A DNA stretch of 64,000 bases, taken from assembly GCA_019925795.1 (NCBI GenBank), contig CM034310.1:19736764-19800763 (forward strand), in the 5' to 3' direction. The first letter of the stretch is position 1. The number at the start of each line of letters is the position of its first letter. Positions 1 to 11,330 of this stretch are shown here, in pieces. A program made the translations under genes and the position numbers. This DNA comes from Dendrobium chrysotoxum (taxonomy: Eukaryota; Streptophyta; Magnoliopsida; Asparagales; Orchidaceae). Below the pieces are notes generated by a model. That model was not told the origin of the DNA and searched no databases. It saw only the letters and a program-made list of their open reading frames with translations.

Positions 1-856
1 CTATTTCTTCTGCTCAAATTGAGACGTCCACCTCTCAACCCCATTCGTAACTCTCCGACTAAGATCCTCCTACCTGCTTTCACTCTTGCCAGATTCCAAC
101 AGCTGAATCCTTCTTCTCAGACCTCCTACCTATATAGTCCTCTTATAACCACAAACTCATTACACAAAAGACACTTTACCCACACAACTCCAGAACCGGC
201 ACCCTCACCGATCTCCACACCAACAGCAGGTAAAATCATGTCTCCTTGCTTGGCATGTGAAGCCCATACATCTGTTTTCTCTTTTTTGTTTACTTTTCTC
301 CCAAAGGCTGCATTACACAGTGCATTAAACTGAAATTACTTCAGCTTTCAGTCAGAAAAGAGGGCCCACTACTATTACCTATTGTCTCCAAAACAAATCC
401 TCTCCCAAACATGACCCACTCCTCCAAATAGCATCTCCCTCCACATAAACCAGCCACACCCCATTAAAATCATCCCAAAAATCTATAATAAGCCACTCTT
501 TCTACAGCCCATGTTATTTAGCTTACAACAAACTGTAGCCTTGGTCCTCCTCATAATGTATTTCTTCTTCTTGATCAATAGCACCACTTACTCTTTCACC
601 AACTAGCAGTAACTGCACTTCATAGGATTTCCTTGTAGTTAAAAGCTCTTGACCAACATTTGGTTTAGATCATTTGAAAGGCCTTACCTTTCATCAAACA
701 TTCTTTCTATTTAAAACCCAACTTCAAAATAGCCTCTCAACCTTGCCACTTGTAGTCCTTCTTAGTCACAAGATTTGTCCCTAGCACGTGACTGTGCTGT
801 TTACAATTTCTTTTCCTACTTCACTACATCAACTTTCTTTCAAATCAAATCTCACA

Positions 857-938
<82 letters not shown>

Positions 939-1553
939 CATATAATCTCCCCCATGTGAAAGTCTTGGAGCCTACTTACTTTCATTATTGTATTTAGCAG
1001 GAGTTTATTCCAACAAATCCCTAAAAGGCCACATACAACTTCTCTTTAGGTAGTTATCTCATAAACATAATCAGCCCACTACACTCTTAAAATTAACCCA
1101 CTTACAGCTATTTTTTGTTCCGTTCTCTACTTTGCAAATCAGCAACTTAATCATCCCTCCACCAACCCAATACAAAAGGCCCATTATGAACCAACTCATT
1201 GTTGACCTTCTCATGAGATTAAAGCCCAATCAAATAAATAGTAAACAAGCTTTCTTATTATCATTTGATTTCTCTATCATATGTTTTGATTACTGGTATC
1301 AAGTATTAAATTAGTTGTGTTGTTGGTAGGAGTATATCTATAAATATGTATATAATTTCTATAAATTTGTATACATGTATATACGTATACATGGTGTATA
1401 CATGTACACATGCAAAAAGTGATGATGGAAATAAAAGAGAGAGAATAAGAAAAAAAAAAGAACGCAAAAGAAAGGAGAAGGGGATTTTATGAAAAATGTA
1501 TGTTTGTAGAAATTTCTGAAATTTATACACTTTTGTAACTCATACATTTGTTT
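1..1553. other. AT-rich intergenic DNA with no supported gene
   Basis: I see no reading frame here that looks like a protein. The frames present are short and low in complexity. The stretch holds a long AT dinucleotide tract (listed separately) and, near 1360-1410, a run of overlapping GTATAC/CATG palindromes of low complexity. It ends at the 8-bp target duplication of the hAT transposon. Confidence 0.5.
861..937. repeat. (AT)n microsatellite, about 38 units
   Basis: An uninterrupted alternating AT tract of 77 bases. It is a perfect dinucleotide repeat, so it is probably length-variable between individuals. The Tyr-Ile repeat protein read across it is only this tract in translation. Confidence 0.98.
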
Positions 1554-1561
1554 GAAAATCC
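1554..1561. repeat. 8-bp target site duplication, left copy
   Basis: GAAAATCC directly precedes the left terminal inverted repeat and is repeated exactly at 6351-6358 after the right one. This fixes both ends of the transposon to the base. Confidence 0.95.
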
Positions 1562-1584
1562 TAGGGCTGTCAATTCGTGTCCAC

Positions 1585-1725
1585 GGGTCGTGTTCGGGTC
1601 AGACCCGAATTTGACCCGGATGTTTCTGACACGACCCGGACACGACCCGAATCAAGTTTCGGGTCGACTTTCTCAACCCGAACCCGACTCGAATCGGGTT
1701 CGGGTCAACCCGACCCGACACGGAA
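1585..1725. repeat. hAT subterminal CGGGTC/GACCCG repeats, left
   Basis: More than ten copies of CGGGTC or its complement, many within GGGTCGTG or ACCCGAAC contexts and in both orientations. A matching cluster lies at the other end. Such clusters bind the BED-finger N-terminus of hAT transposases in studied elements. Binding here is inferred. Confidence 0.85.
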
Positions 1726-3002
1726 TAATTAAAAGTATAAAAATTTTAAACCTTGGAAAATTAATCTGCCAATAAATAAATGTGATTTTACAAAGTAATG
1801 CATACATGCCATACAAAGAACTTTATAATTTACATTGATTACAAAGAACTCATATTTCAATTGTTTAGATTCTTTACAAAATACAAAAGTACAAATTATA
1901 ATTTTAAAATTTACATTGATTATAAGGTACAAACTACAAACTAATTAATTTACAAATAAACTCAAATTACATTTCTTAGTTGTTATACCAGCTACACTTC
2001 ATCTTGATTCTTGAACTCTTGAGTCTTGACGAATGAAGATATCAAACCTGTATTCAACTTGAATTAACAGGAAAAAAAAGGGTTAAACAATTAACACTTA
2101 AAGCTTAAAAGTAATAAACAAATAGAAATGATAAAATTACAAATAATTAGATTGTATAAGTGTATAACTAGAAAGCTTTATTTGAATAGCTCAGGTAAAC
2201 CTTCGAAGTCTCCAACACATTTAACTACTATTGAGAAGTAACTGAAGTGATTAAATAATATATATTTGATTTTTTTAACTATTACCATCCAAGGCGGCAA
2301 TTTGCATTAAACTTAATGTAGTATCAAAGAATTAATAAAGTATCTGCTCTTGATTTTAGCTAATGCAAATGCCACCCGGTTGCAATAGTTTTAACCAAAT
2401 TACTCCGAACACACGACGTCATGACGGCTATCACTTTCAGTTTAGAAGGTTTTTCATCATTGCTTGAGCTTTCATAGCTATACCCTTTAGCCTTTACCTT
2501 AATTCATCAAACTGATGAGATAAATAAGCATCACAATATTAGATTATACTCATACAGGCTTATAGCAGTCCACAGCAGCCTCATGCTCCAGAGAAATACA
2601 GCATCAGAATTCACTCAATTCAAAAAACAGAAAATAGCCAAAGTGCCAATTGCCAAACACCCGAACAGGTTTTAATTTTTAATCCCAAAAGTAAACCTCC
2701 AGGACTCTAAGTCTCTAAGACGGCTCCCAAGTCCCAACAACTCAACAAGGCAAGTAGGCAACAAGGCAACAAGGGAACCACCAAACCGGGCACCAGCATC
2801 AAAAATCATTGAGCAAATGAACCTGAAGCAGCTGTTTAAAAACAACAAAAACATACACAAAATTCAGCCAAAAACCGCCAACCAGCAGGTCCAGCAACCA
2901 TCCAGAACAAGTGAACAACAAACACCAGCTTCTCAAATCACAACAAGATCAACATAATTAAAGAAAATATAATAAAACTTCCTCCCAACTCCCCACCACC
3001 AA

Positions 3003-5288
3003 CTAAGCAACCCTGTTTGCTGAACCTTTGGCATCCTCGCTACCAATTTCTGAAATACCCAAGTTCATGATGTCCTCAGTTACACCGTCAAGTTCGGGAT
3101 CATTCATAACTACAAAAAAAGCATATTACTACTATACCAAAAACTGAAGTGAGAAAACCAGTTAAGATGTAATGTAAAAAATGAAACAATTACCATTATT
3201 TCCATATAACCAATCTTTACTGCACACTAACGCTTCAATAATGTCAGGTTTTAAAGCACTTCTATATTGATCCAATATTCTACCACTGTTACTGAATGCA
3301 CTTTCTGAAGCAACTGTGGAAATGGGAATGCATAAAACATCTCTAGCCATAGCAGCCACTTTAGGATACCTATATTGGTTACCTTTCCAAAAATGTAATA
3401 TGTCTAACTTAACCTTCCTATCAATTTTTTATTCTTCAAGATACATTTCAAGTTGTGACTTCCTAGGTGTAGTAAATTCCTCTTCAAATGAGTCATAATC
3501 CTAGTAATGAATGCCACCAAAGATGGGCAAAGTGAGTAAATGAAAAATTAGAAATGTTTTTTAAATGAATGAGAAATAGATGAAAAATAATACCTGAAGA
3601 AACTGTGATTTTATAATTGTTGGAGGGAAAGTCGATGTGCTATCAACTTGAGAGCTAACTGAGGGTAATGCGGACTGCTCATCGGAGGTTTGTCGGTCAG
3701 CCTTCTCATAGTTTGTAAATAATGCAAATAGCTTCTCCCTAACCTTCTTTGTTTCAGTTATGTAATCACCTCCATATAATTTTCTATAACACCATTCAAC
3801 AAATGTGAACTTGTATCTGGGATCCAAGATAACCGCTATTGCCAAGATATCACAGAAATCAAACCAGTACTTCTCAAATTTAACTAACATCCTTGTTGCA
3901 ATATTTCTGATGTACTCAATACCAAAAGACCGTTCATGCTTAAGTGTTGCATAAGCCGTAGAGACACAAGGGAAGAACAGATTTGAAGTGGGGTATTTTG
4001 TGCCTGAAAATGCACAAGTGATCTCATAAAAAGGAGCTAGAAACTTGCAAATACTTTCCAACCTATCCCATTCTATATTATTAGGGCAAGTTTTGAAGTT
4101 AGAGTCGAGTAGTTCCAAATGTTGAAAGGCACGTTTGTAATAAATAGCTGAATCAAGCATAATGAATGTCGAGTTCCATCGCGTAGGTACATCTTGTCTT
4201 AATCCTTTCTTTGAGTCAAGATAACTTTGCTTGACACATTCCAAAAATTTTTGCTTTCTAGCCTGTGAACCTTTCACATATTTAATACTTTCTCTAACAT
4301 TAACAATAGAGATATCAACCTCCTTCAATCCCTCTTGCACGATAAGATTCACAACATGAGCACAACATCTTATGTGGAAAAAATCACCCTTACATAACAG
4401 TGCACCACGCAAATTTAATTGGTTTCTTAAGAATTCAACAGAAACATTGTTAGCTGAAGCATTGTCGAGAGTTATACTAAATATTCTATTCTGAATTTTC
4501 CATTCAGTCAAAAAATAGTGAAGCTTCTCACACAAAGCAATACCATCATGTGGTGGGGGCATGAAACCAAAATTAATTATCTTTTTTTGCAACACCCAGT
4601 TATTATCAATGAAATGGGCAGTCAAGCAAATGAACCCATCTGTATTAATTGATGTCCATAAGTCAGAAGTTAATGAAATTCTACTGCTACACTTTAGAAT
4701 CTCCTTTTGAAGAAGGCATTTCTCTTTAGTAAACATCTTCTTGCAATCACTTCTAGCAGTGTTTCTAGATATTAATTGCACATCACGAAGGAGATAATGC
4801 AACAATGCACGAAGACCAGCCCATTCAACACATTGAAAAGGAAGATTATGCATGATTATACATGCAATGAATAACTCACGAAACTCATGAATGTCAAATA
4901 TAGATTCAGTCATAGAGATAGTTGAAATAGCATTTGACTGTAGAATAAGTTGCCCAGTATCACGAGTGTCTCTTTTTTTACAATTTTGTATATGACGTCT
5001 TAAATTGCCTATGCCGTACTTGCTATCACACTGATATATTGCCCCACATTTTCTACATTTACATCTATGCTTGCCATCACTAGGAAGGGGTAACATCTCA
5101 TAATAACCCCAAACCGTTGAACACATTCTTCTTCTTTTCTTCGAGGAAGAGGGGACATCTATATCTTTTTCCTTAATATTACACAAATCATCATCATCGT
5201 TTTCAATGTCAACTGAAATAGGAGCATTTCCTACTTGCACATTCTCATTGAATGGAGTACTTTCAACAACTGTGTTAGAATCCTCCAT
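3003..5288 (-). pseudogene. hAT-family transposase, three coding exons, one nonsense mutation
   Basis: Exon 1 (5288-3594) encodes 565 residues. A BED zinc finger lies at about residues 75-105 (CRKC followed by HIQNC). The RNase H-like core has SDLW, the LDNAS region and PTRWN. Exon 1 ends at CAG|GTATTA. Exon 2 (3500-3194) begins after TTACTAG and holds the hAT dimerisation region (PISTVASESAFSNSGR). Exon 3 (3109-3003), after TTTGTAG, ends RVA-stop. Both introns (94 and 84 nt) have GT/AG borders and keep the frame, giving about 702 codons, a normal length for plant Ac/DAYSLEEPER-type proteins. One TAA (3431-3429) interrupts exon 2 before the dimerisation region. That is the only lesion I see. 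The start is the first ATG in frame, and the CDS lies between the element's ends. Confidence 0.92.
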
Positions 5289-6184
5289 CTATTCAAAGGC
5301 AATAATATATAAAAAATTACTCAATCACAAACTAATACATGGCTCCACCCTCCAACATTGCTATGATGCTATTATGCTATGATAATAACAACATTATTAC
5401 ATTAAATAGAATGTAACTAGTTAAAAGGCTAGCAATAGTCTAGCATGTAAATTGTAATCATTGCTGAATGCTGATCATGTAAATAGCCAAATAAATAAAA
5501 GAGTAAAACTGTAAAAGAATCTCGGGTTCACGGTTCACCGTCTAGGCGTCCACACTCAACAACCCACGGCCACAGGTCACTCCACAGTCCACAAGAAATC
5601 ACTTAAACAATAAACATAGCTAAAAGCCTAAAATCAATTAAGAAATCACTTACATAACGACAGACAACGGACGAACATGAACAAAGCCACAAAGGGATTT
5701 CAGTTAAGCTCTAATATTCTTAATTATGCATAAATAAATTCTTTAAAATCAGTGAAGAATAAAGGAAAAAACTAAAAATGTGATATAACATCTCTAGGGT
5801 TTGTTAATCACAAACGCATCACCTTGCCAGTTGCCTCCTAGGGTTTCGTTTCGATTTCAGAAACCCTAAATCAAAAAGGAGACTTGAAGGAGAGAAGGAG
5901 ATTTGAATCTAGAATTCATCACCTGTGATTCTTGACAAATTATAAAATCACAAAGAACAGAAGAAGGCCTCTAGGGTCCAGGCTCCACTCTCCAGCACGC
6001 AGAGCCGCAGAGGAAAGGGCCGAAAGGCGAATGATGAAAGTTACGGAATGACTGAATGAGTCGAATGACTGAATGGCAATATGCCATTCCTAATTAATTT
6101 AACGCTTGAAGTCCGCGGTTCCGCCTAAACCATCCATCCAGCGGTCCGGTCCAGCGGCTCCAACGGTGAGCCGGATTTAACGCG

Positions 6185-6330
6185 TCAAAATCGTGTTTTC
6201 GGGTTGACCCGAACACGACCCGATACTCAAATCGGGTTAGATTTCTTGACACGAACCCGACCCGTTTTCTACCCGGGTCGACCCGAACATGGATTTTTTC
6301 GTGTCGGATCCGAGTCGGGTTTCGGGTCGT
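6185..6330. repeat. hAT subterminal CGGGTC/GACCCG repeats, right
   Basis: The partner of the left cluster, with the same hexamer in both orientations (for example 6198-6212 and 6310-6330). It is GC-rich in an AT-rich neighbourhood, which makes the two ends easy to recognise. Confidence 0.85.
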
Positions 6331-6350
6331 GTTCAATATTGACAGCCCTA

Positions 6351-6358
6351 GAAAATCC
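6351..6358. repeat. 8-bp target site duplication, right copy
   Basis: GAAAATCC, identical to 1554-1561. Without the insertion the target would read through once as GAAAATCC followed by TCACCACC. Confidence 0.95.
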
Positions 6359-7865
6359 TCACCACCACTATCATCCCCACGCTACAAAGGTATAATCTCT
6401 CCAAACTCAAAACTCCAAGAGCTCATTCTGGCATTCACGGTGCACCAAAAAACCTCCTATACATATTTTTCTTAGCGTGATGGGATGGGAACCTGGTGTG
6501 GCACCTACAACAAAGTAGGTAATCATCAAAAGCCTCACTTTTGGCATTCACGACACATTAAAAAACTGCCTATTCACACTTTTCTTAGCGTGGTGGGATG
6601 GGAACCCAGTGCGACGCCTATGACAAAGTGGGGATACATATAATTACATATTCACAGTGAAATAATTACTTTTTCAAATAGGTGCCTTTGAAGACCCATA
6701 CACACTTTTCTTAGCATGGTGGAGGATGAAGATTATGGCCACGGTGTCCAAGGACACCTATCATAAATGCTTTTCTTAGCACGATGGGAAGGCCTAGTTT
6801 CCAGTAGTTTCCTCTAAATGGGGAAATACCAGGAGGCTACCAAAATTTTGTCTAAAATGACAAGGAGTTAGAACAAACAGGGGATTATATTTGGACTTGA
6901 TTTGAACATTAAATGAACTAAATGAGAACTTAAATTCAAACTTCACTGTAGAAGACTTGGACTCAAATCTGAATTGGACTCAAATGGCATTGCACTTAAC
7001 CTGAATCAGGATTTAATTAAATGAATAATTAATATAAGGATTGATTTGAAGCATAACATTAAACTCTCAATGAAGGATAACGAAGTATTATTTCAATTTG
7101 AAAGGCACACTAAATGAAATTATGGAGAATGTTGAAAGTGAATTTCAACATACAATAGGGGACTCGAGGAGGAAGGTATCCAAGCAAGGATCAAGTGTAA
7201 ATGTAATGAACATGAGCCTAACTCGAAGTTGAGCATAACTAAGATAAATGAGAAACAAAGAAACTTCATTTGAATAATAACACAATAAAAAATAGATAAA
7301 CAAGAAAGGCTCATGCATTAAATCTTTGAATAATGAGGAGTAAATCATAAATGAGCGTATCAATTATGTTTATGAGAAAATGAACGTAGACATGCTGAAT
7401 GATGAAAGCATTCAATGAACTGCGAGCAGGACTTGAGAATGATGTCCACAGGAATCTTGCAAATGATCATTCCAAATGCATGCAATGATTCATCTATGAA
7501 TGGTGTAGTTATACGCTCATAATAAAAGCTTAAAGATCTAATGTCCCTGCAAGGCATGGTGAGTTTGAAAGCCAACGATAATTATCCATATCATTAGCAA
7601 TAATATTGTGGCAAGTATACATGTCCATCCTCTATAAGAAGAGAAAAATATCAATGTTGGAGGTCTTAGAGGATGATGACTGTTTGTAGCTCCTCAACAA
7701 CCATGCATTTGCTAATGGGGAGAATCATGACGATAGCAAATTAAAACCCATTGCCAAAGTGATAGTTAAGAAGCTTTCAGAATCTAACCAGAAGGATCTA
7801 GCATGCTATAAAAATAAAGATGTGATACATCTAGATGCGTTCAAGTGAATATTAACACACGCTAC
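6359..7865. other. Intergenic DNA with a diverged tandem repeat, no supported gene
   Basis: The first part repeats the motif TTTTCTTAGCGTGGTGGGAT and variants four times (near 6467, 6579, 6707 and 6770), with spacings of about 60-125 bases. The rest (6860-7865) is AT-rich without a convincing frame or known repeat. Its end is where the truncated LTR of element A1 starts. Confidence 0.5.
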
Positions 7866-8025
7866 ATCACGCCAACTCAAGATCGGGTCCAAGTGTGTCT
7901 AAGTGTACTATTTTTCTTTTTCTTGAGTCAATTGTAATGTAACTGATCCCCTAGCTAAGTAACCTTGAACACACACACTCAGGGGGAGAGCTAGAGTGAA
8001 TTAGAGTTTCTGTTCAAATTTTTGT

Positions 8026-8705
8026 TCAGATCGTCCTAGACGATAGTCACATTATCCTAGACGATCAAGTAAAAATAAAAATCCTAATTAGGGCAACCAA
8101 GTTAAGAGGGTTTGATTAAGCAGATCGTCCTGGATGATCTTTGGATCATACGGGACGATATGCTCAAATCAAAAATTCTCAGCTGCTAGATCAAGTTAGG
8201 CAAGTTTTTATTTTAAGATATTTGGTCTGATCGTCCCGGACGATACGTGTATCGTCCTGGATGATTCAGTACAATCATGCCTAAATTAATCTGGTAATTA
8301 AGGAAAGCAATTTATATTTGACTGATACGATCATATCATCCTGGACGATCGTAGGATCGTCCCGAACGATCATGATCGTCTAGTGCATTTCAGCTGTACG
8401 ACCCAAACTGTGTATAGGACAATTTGGACACTTTTTGAACTAATCGTACAGGACGATACCCGTATCATCCTGGATAATCAAGTCATTTTTTGGTCGTCCA
8501 GCACAGTTTGCTCTGGATGACCCGAACTGTCTTGTGGACGATATTCCTCGATTTCCACTAATCGTCCCGGACGATCGCAGGATCGTACGGGATGATATGA
8601 ATAATTTTTTTCTACTAATCGTCTAGAAGAGCCAGATCGTCCAGGCTGATGCAGATGCTTTTGAACTGATCGTACAGGATGATCTATAGATCGTCCTGGA
8701 TGATC
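8026..8705 (+). promoter_or_regulatory. U3 palindrome array of A1 5' LTR
   Basis: At least fifteen copies of a palindrome close to ATCGTCCYGGACGAT lie here, for example at 8029, 8125, 8232, 8251, 8335, 8353, 8447, 8563, 8670 and 8689. Many come in pairs separated by a few bases. Variants mostly change CG to CA or TG, as expected from decay of methylated CpG. The array lies just upstream of the TATA box, where LTR enhancers sit. A role as binding site is inference. Confidence 0.85.
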
Positions 8706-8747
8706 TTGGCTGACCAGTTGAGATTTAGGGCAAATTTTAAGCCCTCC

Positions 8748-8754
8748 TATAAAA
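8748..8754 (+). promoter_or_regulatory. LTR TATA box (A1 5' LTR)
   Basis: TATAAAA follows the palindrome array and precedes the GA-rich leader. The 3' LTR has the same box at 15644-15650. The A2 and A4 LTRs have TTTAAAA at the same place. Transcription would start roughly 25-35 bases downstream. Confidence 0.7.
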
Positions 8755-8939
8755 GAACTTTTTCTTGGAACAAGAAAAATCTTTTGCCAATTTCCTTTCC
8801 AGAGAAACCCTAGAGAGAGAGAGAGAGGATCTTGTGAGGGGGAGTTCGTGAGGGGTTCACGAAGGTTGCTCCAAGAAAGGATCAGAGTCTTCTTCTCCGC
8901 TCATCATCTTTCGTCATGTCGGTGTTCTTTGGGAGAGGA

Positions 8940-9165
8940 TCGTCGGCAAGAAGATCCAAGGTTCTCTACCTGCTTCAGGAGGAAGCAAAAGGATGTTGGG
9001 TTCTTTGCCCACTTCAGGTGGAAGCAAAAGGAGGTTAGGTTCTCTGCCTCACCGGGTGGTGGAAAGGATGTTTTTTGTACAGGATTCTCCGTCTTGCTGT
9101 CGGAGCAAAAGGAGAGTCACTTTTTATTTAGTGCAATACCTAGAGGGGAGGCTCCGGGGAGTGGA
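8940..9165 (+). repeat. Leader hairpin array of A1 5' LTR
   Basis: Successive units of about 34 bases, mostly opening with TTCTCTGCC or a close variant, then a short stem-loop, then AAAGGA or a variant. Stems differ: GCTTC/GAAGC around loop AGGAG (8972-8986), CACC/GGTG around GGGT (9050-9061), TTGCT/AGCAA around GTCGG (9094-9108). A last hairpin near 9140-9155 is mutated here but intact in the 3' LTR. The region lies downstream of the TATA box, so it would be in the RNA leader. Confidence 0.8.
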
Positions 9166-9425
9166 CGTAGGTCAAGTTGACTGAACCACTATAAAATCTG
9201 GTTTACTTTTCTGATTCTATTCTATACTTTACTTTTCTGATATTAACTGCTTGGTGAATATCTGTGATTGATCTTTTCGTTCTTGTTTACTTGTTTCTGC
9301 TGCAAAGTATCGTAGAAAAGATTTTCACTATCGCTATCAAATTTTTAAATAACCGATTCACCCCCCCTCTTGGTTAGCCTCGGGACTAGTTCACTAGGGC
9401 TTAACATTCCTATCGAACTTTCAAG

Positions 9426-9437
9426 TGGTATCAGAGA
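9426..9437 (+). other. Primer binding site, initiator tRNA-Met type (A1)
   Basis: TGGTATCAGAG begins two bases after the LTR end. The standard plant Copia primer site TGGTATCAGAGC matches except at its last base. It marks the start of the internal region. Confidence 0.92.
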
Positions 9438-9477
9438 GGGATTCAAAATTAAGTTTAAAAACTTTTAAATTTGATCC

Positions 9478-11289
9478 ATGGCTAACTATAATAATCATAA
9501 TACTACTGAAGGTTATTCTATTACAAGACCACCGTTGTTTGATAACATTCCTTTCGATTTTTGGAAAACACGCATGTCTACTTTTCTTCAGTCAATCGAT
9601 TATCATATGTGGATATTAGTTAAAGATGGTTATGAAGCACCACATAGACTTGTTAACGGTATTAAAACTGAACTCCTATTTGCAGATTGGACTTTTAATG
9701 ATCATGATTTAGCACAGTTAAATGCAAAATATTTGAACTATTTCTTTTGTGCTTTAAAATCTGAAGACTATATGCATGTTTCTACTTATACAATGGGTAA
9801 AGAAATATGGGATAGATTGTGTATAACATATGAAGGTACAACTGAAGTCAAACAGTCTAGGTTAAATATCTTGTTATATGATTACAAACTCTTTCGCATG
9901 AAACCTAGTGAGACGATTTCAGAAATGTATACAAGGTTCACTCAAATCGTTACCTCTTTGCATGCTCTAGGAAGAGAACTAACTAATTACGAAAGAGTGA
10001 ACAAAATTCTTAGATATTTGCCTTCTTCATACGATGCTAAGATTACTGCAATCACGAAATCTAAAGATTTAAATACTTACTCTATTGACAGCTTACTTGG
10101 ATCACTCATTGCTTATGAGCAATGGGTGAACCAAAGACAACTTGATGCAGGTGAACGAAAGAAGGAGAAGACAGTGGAGCTAAAGGCCAATGATTCAGAT
10201 GCTAGCACTTCCGGGTCTGATAGCGATGATGTTACCTTAATCACAAGGCAATTCAAGAGCTTTCTAAGGAAGAAGAATAAGAATTTTCAAAAGTGGAACA
10301 AAGGTAAGACCGGTAGAAACTTTAAAGGTTCATCTGAATCTGTTTGTTTTGAATACAGGAAGCCTGGACACATAAAGGCGGATTATCCTACACTCAAGGC
10401 TCACCCAAGCAAGGTGAAGGGTGAGGAGAAACCAAAGTTCAGAAAAGATAAGAAGCGGATACAAAAGGCGTTCTGGGCAGACTCTGCATCCGACTCCTCT
10501 GAGATAGAAGCTGAATAAGAGGAAACAAATTTGTGTCTGATGGCTGATGATCACCCTGGTTAATCAGACCAAGAAGAGGTATGTGAGCTTACTTACGATC
10601 AATTACTTGAAGTATCTGAAAAAATTCATGCATCGTATAGGAAGCTTAAGAAAACCCATGCTAACTTGAAACTGGATTATCTGACTTTGCAAAAAGAGCA
10701 TGATGTGTTGATTAAGGATCATTCCACTGTTGATAGCAATCACATGTCGTTACTTGGTGAGTTTGATGAATTGAACAAAAAATATTCTGATTTAGTTACT
10801 GTGCATGATTCATTGAAAACCACTCATGTTGATTTGGAGAGGTATTTTAAAGAATTAGATACCATGGCATGTGAAGTAAAAAGTAACAACGGTGCTTTAA
10901 AATTTGAAATTGTAAGTTTAAATAGAGAGAATGAATTTTTGAAAGTGAAGATCAGTGCTTTTGAGAAAAACCAAAAACCACCCACTTTTGAAAAGTTTTA
11001 TGCACCACCACCTTTTGAAAAATCTGTTGCAAGTTCATCAAAGCATATTTCATATACATCTAGGAAGAGGCACTATCACCCACGTAGATTAGTTAACCCT
11101 TTTCCTGGTGTTAGATGTTTTTCATGTGGCAAGTTAGGACACATTTCCCACACGTGCACTGTTCACCATAGTACACATTGGGTAAGGAGGCCCAAACTGC
11201 CTGTTTCACAGCACAGCATGTATGCATTGCATTCTTCTTTTCATAAGAAGGAACCCAAACCTGTTTGGGTTCCTAAGACTAACATTTGA
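9478..11289 (+). pseudogene. gag: A1 gag with coiled-coil extension, interrupted
   Basis: Residues 1-346 (to TAA at 10516-10518) form a Copia-type gag (UBN2/gag-polypeptide family): PPLFDNIPFDFWK near the start and YEGTTEVKQSRLN mid-protein. The expected CCHC knuckle reads CFEYRKPGHIKADY, so two of its cysteines are now tyrosine. The same frame resumes after this stop and another TAA at 10561-10563. It continues to 11289 with a heptad-like charged stretch (about 10640-10960) and an intact second knuckle CFSCGKLGHISHTC (about 11117-11158). A gag this long with a coiled coil is typical of Sireviruses. Both stops can come from C-to-T changes of CAA, or other single changes. The ATG is the first after the primer site. 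Confidence 0.88.
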
Positions 11290-11330
11290 TATTTTTATAG
11301 GTGAGCTCTCACATAAGACCTCGTGAGAGC

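Larger units (their letters stand above)
1562..6350 (-). mobile_element. hAT DNA transposon, structurally complete, coding strand minus
   Basis: The element is 4789 bp long. It starts TAGGGCTGTCAAT at 1562-1574 and ends with the inverted copy at 6338-6350. It is flanked by a perfect 8-bp direct repeat GAAAATCC (1554-1561 and 6351-6358). An 8-bp duplication and a short inverted repeat are diagnostic for the hAT superfamily. Dense CGGGTC/GACCCG motifs lie just inside both ends, the usual place for transposase-binding subterminal repeats. The body carries a transposase gene on the minus strand. Intact flanks suggest a fairly recent insertion. One in-frame stop in the transposase means this copy probably cannot move without help. 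Confidence 0.95.
7866..9423 (+). repeat. A1 5' LTR, 5'-truncated
   Basis: It aligns with 14780-16344 throughout, but homology begins only at about 7866-7871, so the TGTTGCAAATC start seen in other copies is missing. It ends ACTTTCA at 9423, followed by the primer site. It contains the palindrome array, a TATA box, a GA-rich tract (about 8812-8828) and the leader hairpins. The frames read inside it are conserved between LTR copies only because the LTRs are homologous. Confidence 0.92.

Noticed and set aside
19..333. ORF of 104 codons at the left edge
   Set aside because: No recognisable domain, a Pro/Thr-rich composition from a CT-rich stretch, and no supporting promoter or splice pattern.
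788..997. Small ORF with a long Tyr-Ile repeat
   Set aside because: It is the translation of the (AT)n microsatellite.
8026..8705. CRISPR-like array
   Set aside because: The repeats are palindromes with irregular spacing. The bases between them are the same in all LTR copies, so they are not spacers, and the DNA is eukaryotic.
8848..9184. ORFs inside LTR leaders (also 15752-16134, 54017-54363, 63463-63948) that recur between copies
   Set aside because: They read through the hairpin units in several frames and both strands. The similarity follows from LTR homology, not from protein conservation.
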